DNA from: Bacteroidota bacterium
GTDB taxonomy: Bacteria; Bacteroidota; Bacteroidia; B-17B0; Aurantibacillaceae
Reading direction: 5' to 3'
Assembly: GCA_003153315.1 (NCBI GenBank)
Contig: PLYA01000033.1
Location: 1 to 64,000 of the forward strand
Length of the DNA stretch: 64,000 bases
Position 1 is the stretch's first letter, and the number at the start of each line of letters is the position of its first letter. A model generated the notes under the pieces. It was not told the DNA's origin and made no database searches. It saw only the letters and a list, made by a program, of their open reading frames with translations. The position numbers and the translations under genes are program-made. Positions 1 to 10,012 of the stretch are shown here, piece after piece.

Positions 1-127
1 CGTTTTGAAAAGCAAGTTCCTTGTTAGCAATTACTAATTCAGCCGCCCGCTTTTCTTTCTCTTTATCCTGAAAGGCGATTTCTTTATTAGCAATAACTAA
101 CTCATCCGATTTATTTTTCTTTGCCAT
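1..127 (-). CDS. 5' end of a truncated CDS (MAKKNKSDELVIANKEIAFQDKEKEKRAAELVIANKELAFQN...), resembles the N-terminal linker of Bacteroidota sensor histidine kinases
   Basis: ATG at 127 on the minus strand, open to the window edge; repeated ELVIANKEL(I)AFQ motif. Confidence 0.6.
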   Translation of the reverse strand, partial: MAKKNKSDELVIANKEIAFQDKEKEKRAAELVIANKELAFQN

Positions 128-138
128 TTTATTTCTTA

Positions 139-720
139 CTAATTTATATCACTTGAGTTTCCAATTTCTTCAATAGGGCTTCGCCTTTTATCTTTTAACT
201 GTTTATAATGTGATGGGGAAAGCCCCGTTACTTTTTTAAATTGATTAGATAAATGCGCCACACTACTGTAATGCAGTTTATAGGAAATCTCAGTAAGGTT
301 AAGTTCATCATACAAAAGCAATTCTTTTGCTCTTTCTATTTTATGTATAATAATAAATTGCTGGATGGTGATGCCTTTTACCTCTGAGAATATATTTGAC
401 AAATAGGTATAATCATACTTTAATTTCTCACTTATAAAATCAGAATAATTCATTTTAGGCAATTCATCCGTATGATGAACCATTTCTGTAATTACGTTTT
501 TTATTTTTTCAATTAATACTGCCCGCTTATCATCCATCAATTCAAGCCCCGAACTATGCAAGGCTATCTTCAATTCTTCCAATTGTTCTATGGAAATAGT
601 TTCCATAATCTCAACTTCACCCAAATCAACAATTATAAAATGTAATCCCAGTTTTGTCAACTCTTCTTTAACCGCTATTTTGCAGCGGTTACTTACCATA
701 TATTTAATGTATAATTTCAA
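139..720 (-). CDS. AraC-type helix-turn-helix transcriptional regulator
   Basis: C-terminal IERAKELLLYDELNLTEISYKLHYSSVAHLSNQFKKVTGLSPSHYK is an AraC HTH. Confidence 0.88.
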   Translation of the reverse strand: MKLYIKYMVSNRCKIAVKEELTKLGLHFIIVDLGEVEIMETISIEQLEELKIALHSSGLELMDDKRAVLIEKIKNVITEMVHHTDELPKMNYSDFISEKLKYDYTYLSNIFSEVKGITIQQFIIIHKIERAKELLLYDELNLTEISYKLHYSSVAHLSNQFKKVTGLSPSHYKQLKDKRRSPIEEIGNSSDIN

Positions 721-821
721 AATAAACTACCTTTAAATGAGATTGAGACGAAGTTGAACAATGTTAAGCAAGTATGCTTATATAACTTTAGAAAAGAGTT
801 ACATAATTCACACATTTAGGT

Positions 822-1349
822 TTATCGCTTCACAAACTGTAAAGCAATAACTACTACAATTCCCATTGTGATGAATGTTGTGAGGAAAATAGCCATGTAT
901 TTTGATATACGAAACTCATCTACCATAAGCCTGATAGGTGCTGTAACTATATGGTTAACCAATTTACTTATTTTTGACCAAGAATTAGACCCTTTTACCA
1001 CATAATCTATAGCTCCGGCTCTAAAGGTTTCTATGGCTAAAGCCATATTTTCGTTGTTTGATAACATGATAACCTCTGTTTTAGGGTTAATGACTTTGAT
1101 TGATTTCAAAACTTCAAGACCATTTTTACCCTCCATAAAATAATCGAGAATAACCACATTAGTATCTTTGTCAACTTTTGCTAAACAACTGTCTCCATCA
1201 TTAAAGGTTGATATTCTTATATCAAGGCCAAACCTATTTTGAAGATACTGTTTAAGTGTTGTAACCATTAACTTGTTGTCGTCAACAATAAATAGATTTA
1301 ATCCTTGTGTTTTCATTTGTTGTTTTTTATTTAAGTAATCTGCATGCAA
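822..1349 (-). CDS. Response regulator receiver domain protein with a C-terminal transmembrane helix
   Basis: LFIVDDNKLM...VVILDYFMEGKNGLEVLKSI; hydrophobic C-terminus IFLTTFITMGIVVVIALQFV. Confidence 0.82.
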   Translation of the reverse strand: MHADYLNKKQQMKTQGLNLFIVDDNKLMVTTLKQYLQNRFGLDIRISTFNDGDSCLAKVDKDTNVVILDYFMEGKNGLEVLKSIKVINPKTEVIMLSNNENMALAIETFRAGAIDYVVKGSNSWSKISKLVNHIVTAPIRLMVDEFRISKYMAIFLTTFITMGIVVVIALQFVKR

Positions 1350-1424
1350 AGGTGGAGATACATAAGCTTTAAAGTGTTACACATTTTAAAAGGAATCTTA
1401 CATGTATCACATGTTTTGTAATTT

Positions 1425-1655
1425 TAACTTTTTTCCGCTAAGGGCTATGCAATTTTTCGCCATTTTTAAAAGAGATTCCAGCTCAAATGGCTTTGTAATA
1501 TAATCGTCGGCGCCTAGTTTCATTGCTGTTGCTCTATCAATTCATTCAGACATGGAAGAGCTAAATATAAAAGGGATTTCAGAAACTTCGTCTGTATCTA
1601 TAATTATACATAAAACCTCAAGCCCATTCATTTCAGGCGCTGCAATTCCTAACGT
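1425..1655 (-). pseudogene. Decayed response-regulator receiver domain with in-frame stop
   Basis: Minus-strand reading GIAAPEMNGLEVLCIIIDTDEVSEIPFIFSSSMSE*IDRATAMKLGADDYITKPFELESLLKMAKNCIALSGK; no N-terminus. Confidence 0.7.
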
Positions 1656-1658
1656 AAA

Positions 1659-2207
1659 TTAGCTGTATATCCAGACTATAGTACCAGGCTTTAAATAAGG
1701 TTCACAGGTTTTTAAAGCATTTGTCGATATGGCAGGGCATCCCCAACTGTTGCCACAACGGCCATAATTAAATATAAAATCATCATCTGCATACCATGCA
1801 GAATGAATTATAATGCCGCGGCTCATTGCGTTTTTGTTGTTCTTTTCCAGCCCGTCAAGTATATAGCTTAGCCCATGTTCTCCAGTACATCTTCCTTTAA
1901 TTTTATAAATCCCCAGGGCAGTGCAATAGCTTCCCGGCCGGTCAGAAAAACTTGTGGCTTGTTTTCCTTCTCCGCTACCTTTTCCATGAGCTACATAGGT
2001 TTCATATAGTATCTTCTTAGCTTCAAGGTCAACTACATACCACCTCTTCTCATTGGAAGGAAGGGACATATCTATAAAAATAGCATAATTATTGGAACAA
2101 TCCTGCTTCAATGTAAAATCTTTTGCCTGTCTGATACGATCCAAACTTATTTTTGGGTTTGTAGCAGAAAGATAATATAAACAAAATATGACCAAAAATA
2201 TTCGCAT
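1659..2207 (-). CDS. Murein L,D-transpeptidase catalytic domain family protein (YkuD_2-like)
   Basis: SRGIIIHSAWYADDDFIFNYGRCGNSWGCPAIS matches HxxxY...SxGC(P/I) catalytic pattern. Confidence 0.8.
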   Translation of the reverse strand: MRIFLVIFCLYYLSATNPKISLDRIRQAKDFTLKQDCSNNYAIFIDMSLPSNEKRWYVVDLEAKKILYETYVAHGKGSGEGKQATSFSDRPGSYCTALGIYKIKGRCTGEHGLSYILDGLEKNNKNAMSRGIIIHSAWYADDDFIFNYGRCGNSWGCPAISTNALKTCEPYLKPGTIVWIYS

Positions 2208-2321
2208 ACCTTAATATTATTTCAAAGGTATTCAAAAATTTCAGTACTAGTAAAAAGAATCTCTTCCGCATAGAAAGTAATTTTTTTAACTATAATTAAA
2301 AACAGAAAATAATATCAGCAG

Positions 2322-3569
2322 TTAAATGTTTTCTTTATGAAAGCGAGCGATTGGGATTCTATATTGTTTCCACAAAAGCCAAGCTTGAAGTATAACTGCA
2401 AATATTCCATTTATTAGCAGGGCAGTAGAAATATTAAATTGTGTAACGGTAAAACCTGTAAAAAGAGCACCAATAGAAATCCCCCCTGAAAGAGCTAATT
2501 GATATAAACTAACTATCCGGCCACGAATATTCTCCTCTACATCTTCCTGCAAAAAAGTATTAATAGAGATATTACTTGCTGTAAGGGCTGCGCCGGCAAA
2601 AACAAGTAAAGCAATTAAAATATAAAGTGAGCGGTTTAAGGCAATTGACACTATTACCAACCCTAACAAAATAGCTAAAATAGATGCAAATCTATTTCTC
2701 TTTAAAGACTTAGGTAAGGTAATAAAAGTGATAGAAGCTCCAATCAATCCACCTATTCCAAAGGCCGTCATTGCTCCGCCAAAGTGTTCTACCTGTGCAT
2801 GAAAAATATTTTTGATTAGCACCGCACAGAAAGTAATGAGTGGGGCACAAAACATACTGGTAACTAAAACAGTCAGTAAAGAAATTCGCACTTCAGGATT
2901 ATGTAAAAGATTTTTGAATTCTTTTAATTGATGAATCGGTTTTGTCTGAATTGATTCTTTATGTTTTATAAATTTTCCACGGGGGAAAATAAAATAAATG
3001 GAAAGAAAAAATGGAATGTAAGAAGCCGCGTTGGCACTAAAACATACTAAAGCTCCATAACGAACTATTACAATACCAGCTATTGCCGGCCCCAGAATTC
3101 TTGAGAGGTTGAATTGTGTGGAATTAAGAGAAACTGCTATGGGAATATCTTTCTTTCCTACCAAAGAGGGTGTAATGGATTGAAAGGCAGGCATAGAGAG
3201 TGAGTCTGTAAGCCCAACAAAAAAAGAAATAATTACAATCATCCATACTTTCAACCAACCGGCTATCAATAATAGTATCATAGTTAATACGCATACAAAT
3301 TGAATGGCCTGAAAAAACAATATTACTTTCTTTCGATCATAATGGTCTGCTAATACACCGCCTAAAAGCGTAAAAAGCAAGCCGGGAGCATTTAATGCAA
3401 AACTATCAAGTCCCACCCAAAAAGGAGAGTTAGTTAAACTAAGTACTACCCATGGCTCTGCTATTTGTTGCATCCAAGCGCCTATATTTGAAAACAAACT
3501 CCCTACCCAAAAAAGGATGTATCTGCCTGAACGAAAAAAGCTTTTTGAAGTTTGTAATGTATCATTCAT
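2322..3569 (-). CDS. MFS transporter (MFS_3 / enterobactin exporter-like family)
   Basis: 12-TM pattern; LFSNIGAWMQQIAEPWVV, GGVLADHYDRKKV, motif A. Confidence 0.9.
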   Translation of the reverse strand: MNDTLQTSKSFFRSGRYILFWVGSLFSNIGAWMQQIAEPWVVLSLTNSPFWVGLDSFALNAPGLLFTLLGGVLADHYDRKKVILFFQAIQFVCVLTMILLLIAGWLKVWMIVIISFFVGLTDSLSMPAFQSITPSLVGKKDIPIAVSLNSTQFNLSRILGPAIAGIVIVRYGALVCFSANAASYIPFFLSIYFIFPRGKFIKHKESIQTKPIHQLKEFKNLLHNPEVRISLLTVLVTSMFCAPLITFCAVLIKNIFHAQVEHFGGAMTAFGIGGLIGASITFITLPKSLKRNRFASILAILLGLVIVSIALNRSLYILIALLVFAGAALTASNISINTFLQEDVEENIRGRIVSLYQLALSGGISIGALFTGFTVTQFNISTALLINGIFAVILQAWLLWKQYRIPIARFHKENI

Positions 3570-3776
3570 ACCGTGATACTTTAATCGAATGCATTTTTTT
3601 TCGATAATAGCTTTACGATTATAATATAAGTCATGCTCATATTATAGGAGTCTTTATAGAGTTTTCTATAATGGCGTTTAAATTCTTGTGCTTATTAGAT
3701 TTACTTGCCTTTGGGCACTTTTTCTTTCTTGTTCTTTTTACTTCTTTTTTCTTTGTCATAAAATAATAGCAATGAA

Positions 3777-4049
3777 TTAAAAGGACAAACCAAAAAATGA
3801 TGTGGCGCTATTTTGTCTTTTGAATTCAAGAATAGATTTTGATTTAGCTTGTAAGGCACCATTAATTTTTTGTTTGTATCGTATAAGAGAAGAACGGTTT
3901 TGTGGGGTTGTTAAAAATTTATTTGTACAGGCAGGGCAAAGAGTAAGACAAATAGCATTCTCCATGCTTACATATAGGATATTATCATAATCTATTTCTC
4001 TCCAATTATGATGATTTGAACAACCCGAACATACATCAAATGTTTTCAT
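3777..4049 (-). CDS. Small protein with two CxxC motifs, putative zinc ribbon
   Basis: VCSGCSNHH...LCPACTNKF. Confidence 0.55.
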   Translation of the reverse strand: MKTFDVCSGCSNHHNWREIDYDNILYVSMENAICLTLCPACTNKFLTTPQNRSSLIRYKQKINGALQAKSKSILEFKRQNSATSFFGLSF

Positions 4050-4425
4050 GGTAGTATTTTTTAAGAATTACATACACTATTATGAATCTAACTATTACTA
4101 AGAACTAATTTTCAATACTTCAAACATAATCGCATATTTAATTGTAATTCCAAAGTATAATCATGTATTCATCTGATTTAAGTCAGATTTCTAATAAAAA
4201 AACCTCTTGTATCCTTGTATTCTAAGATGGAGAATTAATAAAAATTATAAAATCAATTATACAGTTTCGCTAAAATGATTATTTCAAGGGGTGTAAATAA
4301 AAATGATGCTATAATCGAATGGTTAGCAATTTCATTTGCTATATCAATGATGTTATATAAAGGATATTTATTATTCTATTAAGAATGCTGTTGTTTATAA
4401 GCCTTATAAAAAGAAAGGAAAAATA

Positions 4426-4796
4426 ATGGCGACTACTAATCTAAATCAATCTCGGAGTATAATTATTATTGCATCTTTAATGGTTCTCTTTGGTTTAGCT
4501 GAAATAGTAACAGGAGTTACTCATTGCTTATAACTTTACAAACATTCATCTCCACCTATATAGGTATTGCTCTTGGTGGATGCTATTTAATAGGTGGAAT
4601 ACTTCTATTTACCAAAAAGAAATGGGCTTCATTCATAGCAATTGTTTTGCTGTATATAGATATATTTGGGCGTATAGGAATGATATTAACAGGCTTATAC
4701 CCTGTTAATACTTTATTTTAGATTACAGGAATAACAATTGGCACATCCATTGTTGTTTTCTTTGCTTTATTTGTTGGGTCTGCAAATGGAACCTAA
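4426..4796 (+). pseudogene. Small multi-TM protein broken by a frameshift and an in-frame stop
   Basis: MATTNLNQSRSIIIIASLMVLFGLAEIVTGVTH (frame stops at 4531) continues in another frame as LITLQTFISTYIGIALGGCYLIGG...NTLF*ITGITIGTSIVVFFALFVGSANGT*. Confidence 0.65.
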
Positions 4797-4979
4797 TTGT
4801 TTTTCATATCTCCCATCTGTATAAGTATTAAAGGAACAACTATTAAGTATGAGGAAACTTCTTGCTTTTTTCATGCTGACAATTATCATCTTAATGTCTG
4901 ATGCCAATCAGTTACCACTATAATTCAGCTACCTACTTTTGAAAAAATTAAAACTGCAATAAATTTAAAATTTAAGCGT

Positions 4980-5867
4980 ATGAAAACTAAAACACATTTC
5001 TATTTCTATATGGTACTCGCTATATTAATAGGTGGTTGTAAAAATAATCCTGCTACTAATGATGCAGAGATAAACAAGGTTAGTAAACAACGAGATTCCT
5101 TAATGGAATTATCAATTAGAAAAGATTCCGCAATTAATGCCTTTGTTTCTTCTTTTACTGAAATTGAAAATAATCTGGTAAGTATTAAACAAAAAGAAAA
5201 TCTCTTATCGGTGCATTCTAAAAAAAATGCCGAGTTGAGTGGAAGTATAAAAGATGAAGTGAACGAAAATATTAAAATTATAAACGATTTGATGGATAAA
5301 AATCGTCAGAAAATAACTTCACTTAATTCAAAATTAAAAGAAGCTAACTTTACGATTGGTCAGCTAGCAGGGTTAGTTGATATTCTTATCACAAATATTA
5401 ATTATAAAAACCAAGACCTTATTTTATTAAGCGACGTATTAATGGCCAATGGTAAGACAACTGTAAAACTAAATACGGCAATGATTAATTTTGGTATGCA
5501 AAGCGCAAACAAAACGGATACTATTAATCAAAAAAACACCCTCTTAAATACAGCGTATTATATCATAGGAGAAATTGGTGAACTTAAGGAAAAGAAGATT
5601 GTAGAGGAAAGAGGAGGTTTTTTCAGCCCGAATCAGTATGAAAAAGTTAATCCTGATTTTAATAGAGATTATTTTACAAAAATAGATATTAAGCAAACAA
5701 CAAATATTCCGATTTCAGGTAAGAATGCTAAGTTTATAAGTACGCATCCAAGTGATTCCTATAAACTGGAAAAACAGAATAAGAATAATTCTATCGCGAA
5801 TCTTATTATCACTAACCCTATTAAATTTTGGAGTGAATCCAAATTTTTGATTGTATCAGTAGATTAA
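4980..5867 (+). CDS. Hypothetical lipoprotein, coiled-coil N-terminal half
   Basis: Signal peptide with lipobox-like IGGCK. Confidence 0.7.
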   Translation: MKTKTHFYFYMVLAILIGGCKNNPATNDAEINKVSKQRDSLMELSIRKDSAINAFVSSFTEIENNLVSIKQKENLLSVHSKKNAELSGSIKDEVNENIKIINDLMDKNRQKITSLNSKLKEANFTIGQLAGLVDILITNINYKNQDLILLSDVLMANGKTTVKLNTAMINFGMQSANKTDTINQKNTLLNTAYYIIGEIGELKEKKIVEERGGFFSPNQYEKVNPDFNRDYFTKIDIKQTTNIPISGKNAKFISTHPSDSYKLEKQNKNNSIANLIITNPIKFWSESKFLIVSVD

Positions 5868-5925
5868 AATATAGATAGAAGGGAATTATTATAAATGTTA
5901 TAAAAAAGACTAGAAATAAATAATC

Positions 5926-6330
5926 ATGAAAGGATTTCACACCAATATAGAGGCAGTTACATTAGTAAATGATAATTTCAGAAAGGTATTATATACTTCT
6001 AGCCATAGTCAATTGGTATTAATGAGTCTCAAACCAAAAGAAGAGATTGGCGAAGAAATCCATGCTGAAAACGATCAGTTCTTTCGTTTTGAAAGTGGTC
6101 ATGGTAAATGTATAATAGATGGGAATGAGTATAAGGTTCAAGATGGAGATGCTGTAATTGTCCCGGCGGGTGCTAAACACAATATAATTAATACAGACGA
6201 CAAAAAATATTTAAAGATGTATACAATTTATTCCCCCGCTCATCATAAGGACGGTATCATTCGAAGCACGAAAGCGGAGGCAGATGCAAAGGAAAATGAG
6301 GAAGAGTTTGATGGGAAAACAACGGAGTAA
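5926..6330 (+). CDS. Cupin domain protein
   Basis: GHGKCIIDGNEYKVQDGDAVIVPAGAKHNIINT. Confidence 0.88.
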   Translation: MKGFHTNIEAVTLVNDNFRKVLYTSSHSQLVLMSLKPKEEIGEEIHAENDQFFRFESGHGKCIIDGNEYKVQDGDAVIVPAGAKHNIINTDDKKYLKMYTIYSPAHHKDGIIRSTKAEADAKENEEEFDGKTTE

Positions 6331-6478
6331 ATTTAGTTTGATGTTTTTATGGTAAAAAGAACTGATTTCATATATTGATTTCTTTGTTCTTATTATTACG
6401 TTGGTTATTTCAAACCTTACATCTTTGCTGCAAAAGGATTCACTGAAGAAGAAATAAATATTACAGTTAAAAAACATT

Positions 6479-7015
6479 ATGAAAAAGAAAGTGTTTCCAT
6501 TAGCTAAAGTTTATCAACTACTTGAACCTGGGTCAGTCGTTATGATGACAACGGCTAACAAAGGGAAATTAAACGTAATGACCATGTCATGGCATACTAT
6601 GCTTGATTTTGAACCACCACTTATAGGATGTGTGGTGAGCAACCGTGATTATACATTCAATATTCTGAAGAATACAAAGGAATGTGTCATTGCCATTCCT
6701 ACTATTGAGCTTGCTGCAAAAGTCGTACACGTTGGCAATACATCTGGCCGAGATATTGATAAGTTCAAAACATTCGGGCTTACAACTGAACCTTCCCAAT
6801 ATATTAAGGCGCCACATATCGCCGAATGCTATGCAAATCTTGAATGCAAAATGGTAGATTCATCCATGTCAGCCAAATATAATTTCTTTATACTTAAAGT
6901 TCTCAAGGCTTGGATTGATCAGACAAAAAAGCATCCGCGAACAATTCATCACATGGGTAAGGGTATTTTCATGGTTGCAGGTAAAACGATTAAGTTTCCG
7001 TCAAAAATGAAGTAA
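6479..7015 (+). CDS. Flavin reductase-like (FMN-binding split barrel) protein
   Basis: VVMMTTANKGKLNVMTMSWHTMLDFEPPLIGCVVS. Confidence 0.82.
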   Translation: MKKKVFPLAKVYQLLEPGSVVMMTTANKGKLNVMTMSWHTMLDFEPPLIGCVVSNRDYTFNILKNTKECVIAIPTIELAAKVVHVGNTSGRDIDKFKTFGLTTEPSQYIKAPHIAECYANLECKMVDSSMSAKYNFFILKVLKAWIDQTKKHPRTIHHMGKGIFMVAGKTIKFPSKMK

Positions 7016-7057
7016 AAATTATTATTATCCCAACAAGTTTTTTTAACTAATAAGGCT

Positions 7058-7714
7058 TTATAAAATAGATAGTGGTTTTTGCAGGGGGCAATCAGTTTTT
7101 AGTAGTTCCTTTTTATTTCTTTTCAATACCCAATAAATGCCTTTTACGTTTGCCTCCCATTGTTTCAAAATGAGAACAAGAATTATTTCTTCTGCTAAAT
7201 CCAATATAGTTATTACTGCTGCTACATAAAATAAAACACCAACCGGTTCAGGCAAAAAGAAAATTAGAATAAGAAATGAACCCTGAAGGATTGCTGCCAT
7301 CTTTGCAAGATAGGTATGAAAACTGCTAATTTTTTTATAACGGAAAAGAGCAAAAATAGTTTGTAAAATAAAAAGAAGGAGGAGTATACCTACCATCCAT
7401 ATTTCTTCCTTGACAAATTGGAATTTAAGTACAAACACACCTATTATGGCTGCTGCGATAGTCAGATCATCGCCGATTGAATCTAATTTTGATCCCAAAA
7501 TACTTGTTACTTTAAACCGTCTGGCAAAATACCCATCTATAATATCAGTAAAGAAACTTATAGCCAAAAGCCATTTAAACAAATCCTGTTTTCTTATAAA
7601 AATCAAATAAACCAAAAACGGGGTTGCAATAATTCTATAAATAGTAATACTGTTTATTATTCTGTAACTTAGTTTTTGCATATGGAAGTTCGACACTCTT
7701 AGAGAAACATACAT
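7058..7714 (-). CDS. CDP-alcohol phosphatidyltransferase family protein
   Basis: FFTDIIDGYFARRFKVTSILGSKLDSIGDD = CDP-OH P transferase motif DGxxAR...GxxxDxxxD. Confidence 0.88.
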   Translation of the reverse strand: MYVSLRVSNFHMQKLSYRIINSITIYRIIATPFLVYLIFIRKQDLFKWLLAISFFTDIIDGYFARRFKVTSILGSKLDSIGDDLTIAAAIIGVFVLKFQFVKEEIWMVGILLLLFILQTIFALFRYKKISSFHTYLAKMAAILQGSFLILIFFLPEPVGVLFYVAAVITILDLAEEIILVLILKQWEANVKGIYWVLKRNKKELLKTDCPLQKPLSIL

Positions 7715-7824
7715 TATATTTCAAAAAAAGGCAGGTTATTTCACCGCCTTTCAATTGATAAGAAACTCGTGATATTCTTTCTCAACTTGCGCTTGATTAG
7801 ATTTCATCTGTATCAAGAACACGA

Positions 7825-7867
7825 CAAAGGTACATGGATGATTGAAATTTTTAAATGATTCAAATCA
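7825..7867 (-). promoter_or_regulatory. Crp/Fnr-type box TGATtcaaATCA (7856-7867) plus -7-like TACCTTTG on the minus strand (7825-7832)
   Basis: Palindromic arms AAATGAT/ATCATTT; centre-to-centre spacing 33 bp. Confidence 0.6.
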
Positions 7868-7998
7868 TTTAAGTTTATAATTTAAATCACTCTTCAATTC
7901 TTCCTTGCAAAGGAAATTGAATGATAAAAATACTTCCTTCATTTTCTTTATAAAATGAATATCTCCTCCATTAATTATAAATAATCATTATCAACTGT

Positions 7999-8041
7999 GA
8001 TATACATCATTGAAAACGATTTATGACTAGTATACATTTGT
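7999..8041 (+). promoter_or_regulatory. Crp/Fnr-type box TGATatacATCA (7999-8010) plus -7 box TACATTTG (8034-8041)
   Basis: Palindrome; spacing 33 bp; upstream of ORF starting at 8062. Confidence 0.65.
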
Positions 8042-8061
8042 GCCACTTCAAGTGGGGAGTT

Positions 8062-8727
8062 ATGAAAACAAGTGAAATAGATATTCAAATCAGTGACCAT
8101 ATAAGTTTAAAGGGAAATCTTAATATACCTGATAATTCAAAAGCTTTTGTTGTCTTTTCGCACGGGAGTGGTAGTAGTCGTTTCAGTTCAAGAAACAGGC
8201 ATGTAGCCGAAATATTAAATAAGCACAATATTGCTACGCTTCTTACTGATTTGCTCACTGAAGAGGAAGATAGGAATTATGAAAATCGCTTTAATATTGA
8301 TTTGCTAACTGACCGCCTTGTTATTGTTACAAATCAGGTGGTACAACTTTTAGGTATAAAGAACCTGCCTGTAGGTTATTTTGGGGCAAGTACAGGCGCA
8401 GCATCGGCACTTAAAGCTGCAGCTCGCCTTAAGGGAATTATTCAGGCCGTTGTTTCTCGTGGTGGACGACCTGATCTTGCCGGTCATTCATTACCGGAAG
8501 TAAAAGCACCCACTTTATTACTAATTGGCAGTTTGGATACAGATGTTATTACTTTAAATCAGCAAGCGTATTATAAATTAAATTGTGAAAAGGAAATACA
8601 AATTGTAAAGGGAGCAGGCCATTTATTTGAAGAGCCAGGAAAGTTAAATGAGGTGGCTAAATTGGCAACGGAATGGTTTAATAAACACCTTGTATTAAAA
8701 ACTAAACTGATAAAATTAAATGAATAA
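8062..8727 (+). CDS. Dienelactone-hydrolase-like alpha/beta hydrolase
   Basis: VFSHGSGSSRFSSRN, GYFGASTGAASAL nucleophile elbow; start 8062 preferred over 8023 because the predicted promoter overlaps 8023. Confidence 0.85.
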   Translation: MKTSEIDIQISDHISLKGNLNIPDNSKAFVVFSHGSGSSRFSSRNRHVAEILNKHNIATLLTDLLTEEEDRNYENRFNIDLLTDRLVIVTNQVVQLLGIKNLPVGYFGASTGAASALKAAARLKGIIQAVVSRGGRPDLAGHSLPEVKAPTLLLIGSLDTDVITLNQQAYYKLNCEKEIQIVKGAGHLFEEPGKLNEVAKLATEWFNKHLVLKTKLIKLNE

Positions 8728-9370
8728 CAGATTTATACGTTTTAAAGACAGGCGGGATGCAGCAATGAAATTGATCCCTTATTTGAATAAATATAAGAAT
8801 GAGCATGGTGTCGTTTTAGCGGTACCAAGAGGAGGAGTTCCGTTGGCTTATTACATTGCAAAAGAATACAATTTTCCTTTGGAATTATTAATGACAAAAA
8901 AGATAGGGCATCCGGATAACCCGGAGTTTGCCATTGGAGCGGTAAGCCTTGAAGATTATATTGTTGATGAGTATTCTAATGCGCCTCAATCTTACATTGA
9001 TAAAAGTGTAGTAACTATACGAAAGAATCTTGAAGAACAATATAAGCGGTTTATGGGTAACCACAAACCAGTTGATTTAGAAAATAAGATTGTAATTATA
9101 GTAGATGATGGGGTAGCTACAGGCAATACTATTTTGTCTTCCATTAAAATGTTAAGGAAAAGAAAACCTAAGAAGATTGTTGTAGTTGTTCCTATTGCCC
9201 CACCTCAAACCGCCGTTAAAATTAAAAAGGAAGTAGATGATTTTATTTGCTTATATATGCCTGAAGATTTTATGGGTGTTGGTTTTCACTATATGGATTT
9301 TTCCGAAGTAAGTAATGAGGAGGTTATGCGATTACTTAATGAAATTAATCGTTTTGAAAAGGCGGCATAA
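8720..9370 (+). CDS. Phosphoribosyltransferase family protein
   Basis: PRPP loop KIVIIVDDGVATGNTILSSI; overlaps previous CDS. Confidence 0.9.
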   Translation: MNNRFIRFKDRRDAAMKLIPYLNKYKNEHGVVLAVPRGGVPLAYYIAKEYNFPLELLMTKKIGHPDNPEFAIGAVSLEDYIVDEYSNAPQSYIDKSVVTIRKNLEEQYKRFMGNHKPVDLENKIVIIVDDGVATGNTILSSIKMLRKRKPKKIVVVVPIAPPQTAVKIKKEVDDFICLYMPEDFMGVGFHYMDFSEVSNEEVMRLLNEINRFEKAA

Positions 9371-9526
9371 TTATTAATATTTAATATAATCACCTAAACA
9401 CTCCTTCGTGAATATCCTTCAGAATTACAAGTTCTTTAAGTACTTTTTTAATAAGTTATATTATTACGTGTATCCTGAAAACAGCAAAATGTATTTATGA
9501 CTTTGCTTAGAATCATTATGTTTCAG

Positions 9527-9569
9527 TGATGTATATCATTTTCTATAACTAAAAAGTATGATAGTTTCG
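9527..9569 (+). promoter_or_regulatory. Crp/Fnr-type box TGATgtatATCA (9527-9538) plus -7-like TAGTTTCG (9562-9569)
   Basis: Same 33-bp centre spacing as the other sites. Confidence 0.55.
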
Positions 9570-9576
9570 CAACATT

Positions 9577-9630
9577 ATGAATAAAAAAATAATTCTATTC
9601 CTAATTTCAATATGTGTTGCAATTAGATAA
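9577..9630 (+). pseudogene. Truncated signal-peptide-encoding remnant MNKKIILFLISICVAIR*
   Basis: ATG 9577, stop after 17 codons; good promoter but no downstream coding sequence. Confidence 0.5.
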
Positions 9631-9727
9631 TCTTAGAGACTAATACTACCTACCTCACCGCAAAATTCCGCTTTTTTAAAGAAACCTCCCCATTTCCACC
9701 AAAAAACACCCTATATAAGCGCCTAAG

Positions 9728-9937
9728 GTGCATACCTTAGGGTTTAATGTGCATACCTTAGGATTTAATGTATGTACCTTAGAAATTAATGTATATACCT
9801 TAGAGTTTAATGTACCTACCTTAAAGTTTAATGTACCTACTTTAGAGTTTAAAGTGCATACCTTAGCGTTTAATGTACCTACCTTAGAACCTAATGTACC
9901 TACTTTAGAGCCTAATGTACCTACTTAAAAGCATCAT
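9728..9937 (+). repeat. Array A: ten 21-bp degenerate tandem units, consensus GTRCMTACCTTAGAGTTTAAT
   Basis: Units at 9728, 9749, 9770, 9791, 9812, 9833, 9854, 9875, 9896, 9917, all 21 nt with no indel; a weaker unit at 9707. Confidence 0.95.
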
Positions 9938-10012
9938 GTAGGGTGTTAATTGCTTCTCAAAGGCAGAAGAAACGCTACATAATGCCTGTTAATGCTTAAT
10001 TAAGGGTGTTGT

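Noticed and set aside
4174-4185. TGATttaaGTCA as an eighth Fnr-type site
   Set aside because: One arm is imperfect and the nearest -7-like element does not sit at the 33-bp spacing of the others.
9728-9928. 66-aa ORF (MHTLGFNVHTLGFNV...) as a real protein
   Set aside because: Heptad repetition follows automatically from a 21-bp unit lacking stops; non-ATG start and no visible ribosome-binding context. Same reasoning for 36109-36324(-), 35882-36385(+) and 50892-51083(+).
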